DNA from: Alphaproteobacteria bacterium UBA3650
Lineage (GTDB): Bacteria > Pseudomonadota > Alphaproteobacteria > CAAHEQ01 > UBA3637
Length of the DNA: 5,138 nt
Direction: 5' to 3'
Assembly (NCBI GenBank): GCA_002373815.1
Contig: DFKH01000067.1
Location: 1-5,138 of the forward strand
Below the pieces are notes generated by a model that saw only the letters and a list, made by a program, of their open reading frames with translations, searched no databases and was not told the DNA's origin. Each line of letters starts with the position of its first letter. Position 1 is the first letter of the stretch. Below are positions 1-5,138 of the stretch, one piece after another. The translations under genes were made by a program, and so were the position numbers.

Positions 1-267
1 TAGAGCATCCATCATGCGCCCAAGAACTTTTTTCCCAACTGGTACTTCAATAGGGTGTCCTAAATCTTCAACAATCATACCGCGAGCAAGACCTTGTGTA
101 GATCCCATGGCCAAAGTGCGAACTGTCGTTTCGTTGTCATATCCTTGTACTTCAAGAATAAGATCTTTAATTTGTAAAGCGCCGAAAATGGCGGGCAACT
201 TTCCTTTAAAAGAAACGTGAACAACGCTGCCTGAAATAGATGTTATTTTGCCAGAGTTTATTGTCAT
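1..267 (-). CDS. atpD: ATP synthase F1 (possibly N-ATPase type) beta subunit, N-terminal part
   Basis: Beta subunits carry the catalytic nucleotide sites of the F1 head of ATP synthase on the inner face of the membrane. Only the first 89 codons are present; the gene continues past the left edge, so the P-loop is not visible. The reading from the ATG at 267 starts MTINSGKITSISGSVV and shows the N-terminal beta-barrel pattern of the family: GKIT near residue 6, LPAI at 24-27, LEV at 38-40, TVRTLAM at 48-54, STQGLARG at 56-63 and PVGKKVLGRMMD near 76-87. A GGGGG run (272-276 on the other strand) lies 4 bases before the ATG and serves as ribosome binding site. The gene is first in its unit, directly behind a good promoter and divergent from the NAD kinase gene. 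In the usual alphaproteobacterial operon atpD follows atpG, so this position is odd. The stretch TQGLARGMIVED resembles, from memory, N-ATPase beta subunits more than the common DSTEGLVRG form. Family assignment is firm; the N-ATPase subtype is inference. Confidence 0.9.
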   Translation of the reverse strand, partial: MTINSGKITSISGSVVHVSFKGKLPAIFGALQIKDLILEVQGYDNETTVRTLAMGSTQGLARGMIVEDLGHPIEVPVGKKVLGRMMDAL

Positions 268-295
268 TTTTCCCCCATTTTATCTTTTAAATAGA

Positions 296-324
296 AGTGT
301 AAATTTTTTTTTATATGTTGTCAA
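296..324 (-). promoter_or_regulatory. sigma70-like promoter of the atpD unit
   Basis: Read on the minus strand, a perfect TTGACA -35 box lies at 324-319, followed by a 17-base spacer and TACACT at 301-296 as -10 box (4 of 6 consensus bases, including the key A2 and T6). Transcription would start near 289, giving a leader of about 20 bases before the atpD ATG at 267. The place and spacing are what one expects for the first gene of an operon. This is predicted from sequence only. Confidence 0.7.
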
Positions 325-353
325 GCAAAAACTTAAAGAAAAAATATAAAAAA
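325..353. promoter_or_regulatory. A-rich spacer between two back-to-back promoters (UP-element-like)
   Basis: The 29 bases between the two TTGACA boxes are almost all A and T, with runs of A on the plus strand (A-runs near 327-331, 340-344 and 348-353). AT-rich tracts just upstream of a -35 box can act as UP elements bound by the RNA polymerase alpha subunit. The tract lies upstream of both divergent promoters, so it could help either or both. I see no clear inverted repeat that would mark a specific repressor site. Confidence 0.4.
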
Positions 354-382
354 TTGACAAAATAATGATTTCGTGATATGAT
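354..382 (+). promoter_or_regulatory. strong sigma70-like promoter of the NAD kinase gene
   Basis: TTGACA at 354-359, a 17-base spacer and TATGAT at 377-382 give 11 of 12 consensus bases at the optimal spacing. Transcription would start near 389, so the leader before the ATG at 405 is only about 16 bases and consists mainly of the ribosome binding site. The -10 box covers an upstream in-frame ATG at 378, which therefore would not be in the transcript. Confidence 0.82.
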
Positions 383-395
383 ACTAATATTTTAT

Positions 396-401
396 GGAGG
401 G
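396..401 (+). promoter_or_regulatory. ribosome binding site that fixes the nadK start
   Basis: GGAGGG, close to a full Shine-Dalgarno match, ends 3 bases before the ATG at 405 (core GGAGG, 4 bases of spacing). It argues for this start over the in-frame ATG at 378, which has no comparable site upstream. Confidence 0.8.
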
Positions 402-404
402 TAT

Positions 405-1145
405 ATGAAAATCTATTTTTTAGCAGATAAAAATCCAGAGGCTACGAAGGCTCTATATGCTTGTATTAAGAAATATGGTCAGGCAGACTTGGCAAAAGCT
501 GATGTGGTTATTGCATTAGGTGGAGATGGTTTTATGCTAAAGACACTTCAAGCCCTTTTGAATTATAAGATACCTGTTTTTGGATTGAATTTTGGTCATG
601 TGGGATATTTATTAAACAATTATAACGCGGAAAATTTACCGGAAAGAGTAGAGTCTGCACGTTCAGTTCGTTTGCTGCCATTGGTTGTGAATGCACAAAC
701 TTATGATGGACAGATTATTCACGAGTACGCTTTTAATGATTTTTCTTTAACAAGACAATCGCCTCAGGCTGCTCGTTTATCTGTTGTGATTACCGATCGA
801 AAAAATGGCAAACGTTTTGTTTCACAAGAGAGTGTTTTTGGAGACGGTTTGGTTGTTGCAACATCCTCTGGAAGTACGGGATATTACAGTGCCGCTGGTG
901 GAATACCATTTTCTCAAAAAGAAGGGGGTATCGGAGTCAAGGCAATTTGTTGTAAGACTAACTACAATCCAATTGTGTCAAAGGAAGCGCATATTGTGGT
1001 GACACCACAAGAGTCAAAAAAGCGTCCGATCCACTTAGATTGTGATGGCAAAAAACGTTTTTCAAATATTGCGACTGCATGCATCGAAGCGGAGCCAACA
1101 AAAGTCCAAACATTATTGTTGGAACGTAAGGCAAATAGTTACTAA
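405..1145 (+). CDS. nadK: NAD kinase (ATP-NAD kinase), divergent form
   Basis: This cytoplasmic enzyme phosphorylates NAD at the 2' position of its adenosine ribose to make NADP, the only known route to NADP. The 246-residue product has the family marks: GGDG at 39-42 with the catalytic Asp41, the GLNFGHVGYL strand-loop at 60-69, an ND pair at 111-112 where relatives have NE or ND, and the conserved nucleotide-binding stretch GDGLVVATSSGSTGY at 146-160. Length is slightly short for the family (often 250-300), mostly at the N terminus. I chose the ATG at 405 because GGAGGG at 396-401 lies just before it and a near-consensus promoter ends at 382; the in-frame ATG at 378, nine codons earlier, falls inside the -10 box. 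The loop SSGSTGYYSAAGG replaces the more usual TPTGSTAYxxSAGG, so it is a divergent member. Its 3' end overlaps that of tyrS on the other strand by 4 bases. Function is confident; substrate preference (ATP or polyphosphate) cannot be told. Confidence 0.93.
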   Translation: MKIYFLADKNPEATKALYACIKKYGQADLAKADVVIALGGDGFMLKTLQALLNYKIPVFGLNFGHVGYLLNNYNAENLPERVESARSVRLLPLVVNAQTYDGQIIHEYAFNDFSLTRQSPQAARLSVVITDRKNGKRFVSQESVFGDGLVVATSSGSTGYYSAAGGIPFSQKEGGIGVKAICCKTNYNPIVSKEAHIVVTPQESKKRPIHLDCDGKKRFSNIATACIEAEPTKVQTLLLERKANSY

Positions 1146-2341
1146 GCGATGACTTTAAAAAAGCCTAATTTTCCGATTTTAACTTGCAAAGGTTCTGTCA
1201 AAGAAATAAGTTCTTTTTCGTCGGATTTTTTTTGCTGATTTATGCTGACAGCATTTTGCGCAATTAAACGACGAATTTCAGAGTTGGATTTATCGGGCAT
1301 ACAAGCTTTAACCATGGTCAATAATCCTACATTATCTGAGCCTATTTTTACCTCTGGTGCATCAGCTGGAAAATCTTTTTTAGAGAATGTTTCCACAAAA
1401 TGTTGCAACGCGGCATCCGCTTCAGCCTCAGAATGATATTGTTTGGCAATATTGTGTGCCAATTTTTTCTTTAAATCCATAGGGTTAACCGTTTTATTTT
1501 TGAGTGCGTTGATGGCTTCATCTTTTTCGGTGCGTGTCCAATCTGTTGTGAGCTCAATCCATTCTTCCAACAGCTCATCAGGAATAGACATGGTTTTGCC
1601 AAACATGACATCAGCAGATTCTGTGAGACCAATGTAGTTTCCCTTTGATTTGGACATTTTCATTTCACCGTCTAATCCGCGCAATAGTGGCATGGAAATG
1701 ACGACTTGACCTGGTTGTCCATGGGCAATTTGTAATTCCCGCCCTACCAAACAGTTAAAAAGCTGATCGCGGCCTCCAAATTCAATGTCTGATTTCATCT
1801 CAACAGAATCATATCCTTGTAGCATTGGGTAGATCAATTCATGTAAAGAAATTGGAATATTTGCAGCCAACCGTTTTGCAAAGTCATCACGTTGTAACAT
1901 CTGAGCTAAGGTCGCTTTACCCAATACTTTGATAATGTCGGAGAGTGTCATTTTATTTAACCAATCACCATTAAACACAATATGAACATTTTTCTTTGTG
2001 TCAATAACCTTATCCATTTGGTCGATATATGTTTTAGCATTGGCTTCAGATTGTTCGCGAGTCAAAGGAGGGCGGGTGGTATTACGGCCTGTTGGATCGC
2101 CGATTTGAGCAGTGAAATCGCCTACCAAAAGCCAAATCTCGTGTCCGGCTTCTTGGAATTGGCGTAATTTTTTTAATCCGACAGCGTGTCCTAAATGCAA
2201 ATCCGGAGCAGTTGGGTCCATTCCAAATTTAATGATTAAAGGACGATTTTCTTTTTCAGACAAAGCCAGTTTTTCTTTTAATCCATTTTCTGGAACAATT
2301 GTTTCAATGCCATCGGCCAATTCTTCATATGTGAGTGTCAT
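1142..2341 (-). CDS. tyrS: tyrosyl-tRNA synthetase (KMSKS-type, TyrZ-like)
   Basis: This class I synthetase activates tyrosine with ATP and charges tRNA-Tyr in the cytoplasm. The 399-residue product is full length. Visible motifs are HLGH at 49-52 (the HIGH signature, in PDLHLGH), the tyrosine-pocket stretch YPMLQGYDS at 171-179, GGRDQ at 189-193, and KMSKS at 228-232 for ATP binding. A C-terminal S4-like RNA-binding domain runs from about 337 to 398, with SEIRRLIAQNAVSIN typical of the S4 fold. KMSKS and the TAPDLHLGH context place it in the second bacterial TyrRS subtype (TyrZ-like) and not the KFGKT-type. The ATG at 2341 is supported by AAAGGAA at 2347-2353 on the minus strand, 5 bases upstream. 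The cckA stop lies 33 bases upstream with no terminator between them, so co-transcription is likely. I see no T-box leader; the spacer is too short. Its TAG stop shares bases with the nadK TAA stop. Confidence 0.96.
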   Translation of the reverse strand: MTLTYEELADGIETIVPENGLKEKLALSEKENRPLIIKFGMDPTAPDLHLGHAVGLKKLRQFQEAGHEIWLLVGDFTAQIGDPTGRNTTRPPLTREQSEANAKTYIDQMDKVIDTKKNVHIVFNGDWLNKMTLSDIIKVLGKATLAQMLQRDDFAKRLAANIPISLHELIYPMLQGYDSVEMKSDIEFGGRDQLFNCLVGRELQIAHGQPGQVVISMPLLRGLDGEMKMSKSKGNYIGLTESADVMFGKTMSIPDELLEEWIELTTDWTRTEKDEAINALKNKTVNPMDLKKKLAHNIAKQYHSEAEADAALQHFVETFSKKDFPADAPEVKIGSDNVGLLTMVKACMPDKSNSEIRRLIAQNAVSINQQKKSDEKELISLTEPLQVKIGKLGFFKVIA

Positions 2342-2374
2342 TTGTATTCCTTTTGTTAAATTGGTGGTATCCTA

Positions 2375-4534
2375 TCATATTTTGGATGTTTTTTCAAGAA
2401 TTTCTTTAACTTTTGTTAAGAGATCTGTCAATACAAAGGGTTTTGCAATAAATTCAAAACTTTTTGCTTTATTGGAAGTGTGTTTTTCAAAAGATTCAGA
2501 GTAGCCAGACATCAATAAACAAGGTAATTCAGGTAAAGATTTTTGTACTTCTTTAATTAAATGCTCGCCATCCATACCTGGCATAATCATATCTGTTATT
2601 AAAAGTTGGAATTGTTTTTTCCCTTTTAAAATTTTGATAGCTTCCTCTGCATTGGGTGCTTGTGTAACCTCAAAGCCCTTTGCTTGTAAAGCTCTGGCTG
2701 TAACTGTACGGATGCTTTCTTCATCATCAACTAACAATATAGGGGCTTTGGCTTCAGGTAAAAAGACATTCTGAATTTCCATTGGTGGGGGAGTATTTAC
2801 CCTGTCTTTTTCTTCAAAACGTGGCAAAAAAACAGTAAACGTTGTTCCTACCTTTGGCACGCTGTCTACTTTAATGTAACCACCAGCGCTATGAATAATG
2901 CCATAAACAGTTGAAAGACCTAAACCAGTGCCAGATTGATTTGATTTCTTTTTGGTTGTAAAAAATGGATCAAATATGTGTGGTAAAATTTCTGGTTCAA
3001 TTCCTGAGCCAGTATCTGTGATGGCAATTTTCACATAGGTACCAGCAGGCATCGTGTCATTTCCACAAGGACGGGCTTTTTTAACTTCTTCTTTTGAAGG
3101 AGAAATGGTTAAGTCACCCCCCCTTGGCATAGCGTCTTTTGCGTTAACTGCAAAATTTAAAAAGACTTGTGTAAATTGGTTGGTATCCATTTTTATAAAA
3201 CCTAAGTGTCGTTTGTTCTCAATTTTTAGGTGACAATTAGGGGCAATAGCACGTTGCAAAAGAGCAGTTAAATCAACAAAAGCATCATGGACAGAAATTA
3301 AATGTTCTTGAATGGGCGTTTTTCGAGAGAAGGTCAAAAGCTGCCCAACCAAACCTGCCGCTTTTTGAACATTTCCTTTAATATGCATTAAATCTTCAAA
3401 AGCATTATCGGGAGCAGGGTGTTGTTGTAACAGTAAATCTGTAAAACCCATGATAGCAGTTAAAATATTATTGAAATCGTGGGCAATCCCACCAGTCAAT
3501 TGGCCCATAGCTTGCATTTTGTGTGTTTGAATAATTTGTCCTTCTAACTGTTTGAGGGAGGTTATATCAACAAAATAAAGGTGGGCCTCTGCTTCATCTG
3601 GGGTAACCCATGATGTGTAAACTTGATAGACTTTGTTATCTGGGGTCATTAATTCAACTGGTTTTTCTGAATCCGTGTGGTTGTGTGATTTTTGTAGTTT
3701 GTTTGTTAGATTTAATAATGTGTCAGAGGTGAAAATATCTTGCAATGTTTTGGGAGAAGATTGTAAGTGAAAGCAATTTTGAAATAAATCATTTGATTGT
3801 AAAATAACTAATGTATCTGAAGTTATTTTTGCATAAGGTAATGGTTCAACAGGGGTATTCATTGCACCTAATTGTGGGGAAATAACAGGATGTAGAGTTC
3901 CAAAAAAGACAGGGCTGTTCCCTGTTTGAATTTGATGTTGTTTAACGATAAAAGAACAAATTCCTTGTGGTGTTGAAAGAGAAACTTCAGTTTCAATATA
4001 TTTATCAAATTTTAAATCTGGAGAATCTAAAAAAGTCGTGATTTTTTGTCCTAATAGCTCTTCATAAGAGTGTCCTAAAAGGGAAGAAAAATCAGAATTT
4101 ATATATATAATTTCTCCCGTAATATCAGTAAGATAAATTGGTAAATTCAAGTTTTGAATTATGTTTTGAAATAAAGATAATTGTGTTTGTATTGCTCGAG
4201 ATACTTCAAGTGCGCTTGGCTCAGATTTTGCACACAATAAAATATGTTTTGCAAAAGGAGTCAGTAAAATGTGCCAACGCAATCCGTTTTGGCTAAAATT
4301 CATTTGGAAAGCAGTGTGTTGTAAAAGGGCTTTTTCTAATTTTTTTAAATCATCAGTTTGTTTGTTGCCCCTGAGAAATAAAAGAGGATCCTCCCCATTT
4401 CCAAAAATAGCTTCTCCCTTTTGATTTGAAGCAATTACCTTGTTGGTGTATGATCGGACTTGTGCCGCATAAGGAAGGGCACTTAAAATTTCGGTATAAT
4501 ATGTCTTTTTATTCTTGAACATATTTTTCAGCAT
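2375..4534 (-). CDS. cckA: CckA-type hybrid sensor histidine kinase with receiver domain
   Basis: CckA is the hybrid kinase/phosphatase that in alphaproteobacteria passes phosphate through ChpT to CtrA and CpdR to time the cell cycle. Numbering from the ATG at 4534 (719 residues): a degenerate PAS-like region at about 13-101; a clear PAS domain at about 117-219; a second degenerate PAS-like region at 232-324; a DHp helix pair at 332-404 with phosphoacceptor His352 in GGIAHDFNN; an ATPase domain at about 449-574 with N-box Asn464, G1 box DTGSG at 507-511, FDPFF at 521-525 and GTGLGLS at 535-541; and a receiver at about 597-715 with Asp603/Asp604, phosphoacceptor Asp648 in TDMIMPGMDG, Ser676 and Lys698. 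All catalytic residues are intact. The order and the HMQAMGQLTGG-like and MSGYSE wording match CckA closely. The start is uncertain: ATGs at 4534 and 4522 both have weak ribosome sites; the frame stays open to an ATG at 4687, which would add a hydrophobic N terminus but overlap accB by 41 bases. It is probably co-transcribed with tyrS. Confidence 0.9.
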   Translation of the reverse strand: MLKNMFKNKKTYYTEILSALPYAAQVRSYTNKVIASNQKGEAIFGNGEDPLLFLRGNKQTDDLKKLEKALLQHTAFQMNFSQNGLRWHILLTPFAKHILLCAKSEPSALEVSRAIQTQLSLFQNIIQNLNLPIYLTDITGEIIYINSDFSSLLGHSYEELLGQKITTFLDSPDLKFDKYIETEVSLSTPQGICSFIVKQHQIQTGNSPVFFGTLHPVISPQLGAMNTPVEPLPYAKITSDTLVILQSNDLFQNCFHLQSSPKTLQDIFTSDTLLNLTNKLQKSHNHTDSEKPVELMTPDNKVYQVYTSWVTPDEAEAHLYFVDITSLKQLEGQIIQTHKMQAMGQLTGGIAHDFNNILTAIMGFTDLLLQQHPAPDNAFEDLMHIKGNVQKAAGLVGQLLTFSRKTPIQEHLISVHDAFVDLTALLQRAIAPNCHLKIENKRHLGFIKMDTNQFTQVFLNFAVNAKDAMPRGGDLTISPSKEEVKKARPCGNDTMPAGTYVKIAITDTGSGIEPEILPHIFDPFFTTKKKSNQSGTGLGLSTVYGIIHSAGGYIKVDSVPKVGTTFTVFLPRFEEKDRVNTPPPMEIQNVFLPEAKAPILLVDDEESIRTVTARALQAKGFEVTQAPNAEEAIKILKGKKQFQLLITDMIMPGMDGEHLIKEVQKSLPELPCLLMSGYSESFEKHTSNKAKSFEFIAKPFVLTDLLTKVKEILEKTSKI

Positions 4535-4593
4535 ACAGAACTTTAAAATAAAAATCCAGCAAAATTTTTGTAATATTTTGTCATAAAAGTTGT

Positions 4594-4623
4594 TTGGACT
4601 GAAAAACAAAGTTGAGATATAAT
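4594..4623 (+). promoter_or_regulatory. promoter of the accB-accC unit
   Basis: A perfect TATAAT -10 box lies at 4618-4623. The best -35 candidate is TTGGAC at 4594-4599 with an 18-base spacer, sharing only TTG with the consensus. Transcription would begin near 4630, giving a leader of about 17 bases before the ATG at 4647. The -10 is strong evidence, the -35 is weak, so an activator may take part. Confidence 0.65.
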
Positions 4624-4634
4624 ATGTGCATAAC

Positions 4635-4641
4635 AAAAGGA
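4635..4641 (+). promoter_or_regulatory. ribosome binding site that fixes the accB start
   Basis: AAAAGGA stands 5 bases before the ATG at 4647, a good spacing. The alternative in-frame ATG at 4641 begins inside this site, and the GTG at 4626 has no Shine-Dalgarno match upstream. Confidence 0.65.
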
Positions 4642-4646
4642 TGCTA

Positions 4647-5072
4647 ATGGATAAACAAGCAGAAAGTATTATAAAAGATTTGGCCAATCTTTTGAAAGAA
4701 ACTGGTTTAAATGAGATTGATTATGAAAAAGATGGGTTGCGTTTGCGAGTGGCAAGTCATGATTCTGCCCCCGTTCAGATGGTTACTACAAAACCTGTCG
4801 TGAGTTCTAGTCCTGTGGCGATTAAAGAAGAAGCCCCAAAGAGTTATGTGAATTCGCCGATCGTTGGGGTTGTTTATTTGTCACCCAGCCCGAATGCGCC
4901 TGCGTTTGTGCGTGTCGGAGATACAGTAAAGGCTGGACAAACATTGTGTATGGTGGAAGCGATGAAGACCTTTAATCCTGTTGTGGCTGATAAGACAGGA
5001 AAGATTAAGGCAATTTTGGTGGAATCTGGTGCGCCGGTAGAATATCAACAGCATTTGTTTGAAATGGAATAA
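4647..5072 (+). CDS. accB: acetyl-CoA carboxylase biotin carboxyl carrier protein (BCCP)
   Basis: BCCP carries the biotin that AccC carboxylates and the AccAD transferase then uses to turn acetyl-CoA into malonyl-CoA, the first committed step of fatty acid synthesis in the cytoplasm. The 141-residue product has the three usual parts: an N-terminal helical segment with LANLLKETGLNEIDYEKDG at about 12-30, a flexible Ala/Pro/Val/Ser-rich linker at about 40-66, and a biotinyl domain at about 69-141. The biotin attachment site is EAMK at 104-107 (Lys107, 34 residues from the end), and SPNAPAFVRVGDTV at 81-94 includes the thumb-like insertion typical of AccB-type BCCPs. I chose the ATG at 4647 because AAAAGGA (4635-4641) lies 5 bases upstream. 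The ATG at 4641 and the GTG at 4626 are in frame, but 4641 overlaps this site and 4626 lies just before the likely transcription start. accC follows after 6 bases, the standard operon order. Confidence 0.96.
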   Translation: MDKQAESIIKDLANLLKETGLNEIDYEKDGLRLRVASHDSAPVQMVTTKPVVSSSPVAIKEEAPKSYVNSPIVGVVYLSPSPNAPAFVRVGDTVKAGQTLCMVEAMKTFNPVVADKTGKIKAILVESGAPVEYQQHLFEME

Positions 5073-5078
5073 AACAAT

Positions 5079-5138
5079 ATGTTTGAGAAAGTTTTAATTG
5101 CTAATCGAGGGGAAGTTGCTTTGCGTATTCATCGTGCT
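5079..5138 (+). CDS. accC: biotin carboxylase subunit of acetyl-CoA carboxylase, N-terminal part
   Basis: AccC uses ATP and bicarbonate to carboxylate the biotin of BCCP. Only 20 codons are present before the right edge, but they read MFEKVLIANRGEVALRIHRA, a near-exact match to the conserved start of the family (IANRGEIALR). The gene begins 6 bases after the accB stop, with no room for a separate promoter, so the two are read from one message. The ribosome site is weak: a GGA near 5066-5068, inside the end of accB, is about 10 bases upstream, so translation may be coupled to accB. The ATP-grasp region lies beyond the window. Confidence 0.93.
   Translation, partial: MFEKVLIANRGEVALRIHRA

Larger units (their letters stand above)
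4535..4646. other. divergent intergenic region between cckA and accB
   Basis: These AT-rich 112 bases separate the cckA start (if 4534) from the accB start and must hold the control signals for both. The accB promoter is clear at its right end. For cckA only weak candidates can be seen, for example TTGTTT (minus strand) followed about 18 bases on by TATGAC near 4585-4580; I do not call it as a feature. No CtrA-type TTAA-N7-TTAA site was found by eye. Confidence 0.6.

Noticed and set aside
14..220. Open frame on the plus strand, 68 codons
   Set aside because: It lies antisense to the clearly recognisable atpD coding region, has no ribosome site and shows no family features.
265..279. Tiny minus-strand frame starting at an ATG just upstream of atpD and ending at a TGA that overlaps the atpD ATG
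   Set aside because: It is only four codons and its ATG overlaps the GGGGG ribosome site of atpD. A leader peptide cannot be excluded but nothing supports one.
268..404. CtrA binding site (TTAA-N7-TTAA) in the intergenic regions
   Set aside because: TTAA occurs at 287-290 and 333-336 here and near 4543 in the other spacer, but no pair has the 7-base spacing.
805..1002. Second plus-strand frame inside nadK
   Set aside because: It is an out-of-frame shadow of the nucleotide-binding part of nadK, whose own frame carries all conserved motifs.
2342..2374. T-box or attenuator leader before tyrS
   Set aside because: The spacer is only 33 bases and contains little beyond the ribosome site, too short for such a structure.
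1242..2504. Several plus-strand open frames over tyrS and the end of cckA
   Set aside because: All are antisense to strongly conserved minus-strand genes, have low-complexity Ser/Phe-rich products and lack ribosome sites.
4626..4646. Extended accB start at the GTG at 4626
   Set aside because: It falls just before the predicted transcription start and has no ribosome site, whereas AAAAGGA is well placed for the ATG at 4647.

Overview
This window looks like ordinary chromosomal DNA from an AT-rich alphaproteobacterium. The evidence is a full set of CckA-type domains (PAS, DHp, ATPase and receiver), which belongs to the alphaproteobacterial CtrA cell-cycle circuit. Low GC, short spacers and small intergenic regions fit a host-associated or anaerobic lineage; that part is inference and I cannot name a genus. 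I see no mobile element, CRISPR array, RNA gene or wholly unknown system. The points worth attention are the gene arrangement, the promoters, and the identity of the partial ATP synthase gene.

Layout from left to right: (1) the 5' end of an ATP synthase beta subunit gene (minus strand, runs off the left edge); (2) a 137-base divergent control region with two back-to-back sigma70-like promoters, both with a perfect TTGACA -35 box and a 17-base spacer; (3) an NAD kinase gene (plus); (4) a tyrosyl-tRNA synthetase gene (minus), meeting the NAD kinase gene tail to tail with a 4-base overlap of the ends; (5) a cckA-type hybrid histidine kinase gene (minus), 33 bases upstream of tyrS and probably co-transcribed with it; (6) a second divergent control region of about 112 bases with a perfect TATAAT box for the right-hand genes; (7) accB, the biotin carboxyl carrier protein gene (plus), followed after 6 bases by (8) the first 20 codons of accC, biotin carboxylase, which runs off the right edge.

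The genes are mostly housekeeping: energy coupling (ATP synthase), NADP supply (NAD kinase), translation (TyrRS), cell-cycle signalling (CckA) and the first committed step of fatty acid synthesis (AccB/AccC). Only accB-accC form an obvious functional pair. The beta-subunit gene stands first in its own transcription unit, and its N-terminal sequence departs from the usual F-type form in a way that recalls the Na+-type N-ATPase operons, which begin with atpD. The cckA start is uncertain: the shorter forms lack a membrane anchor, while the longest open form has a hydrophobic N terminus but overlaps the start of accB on the other strand.
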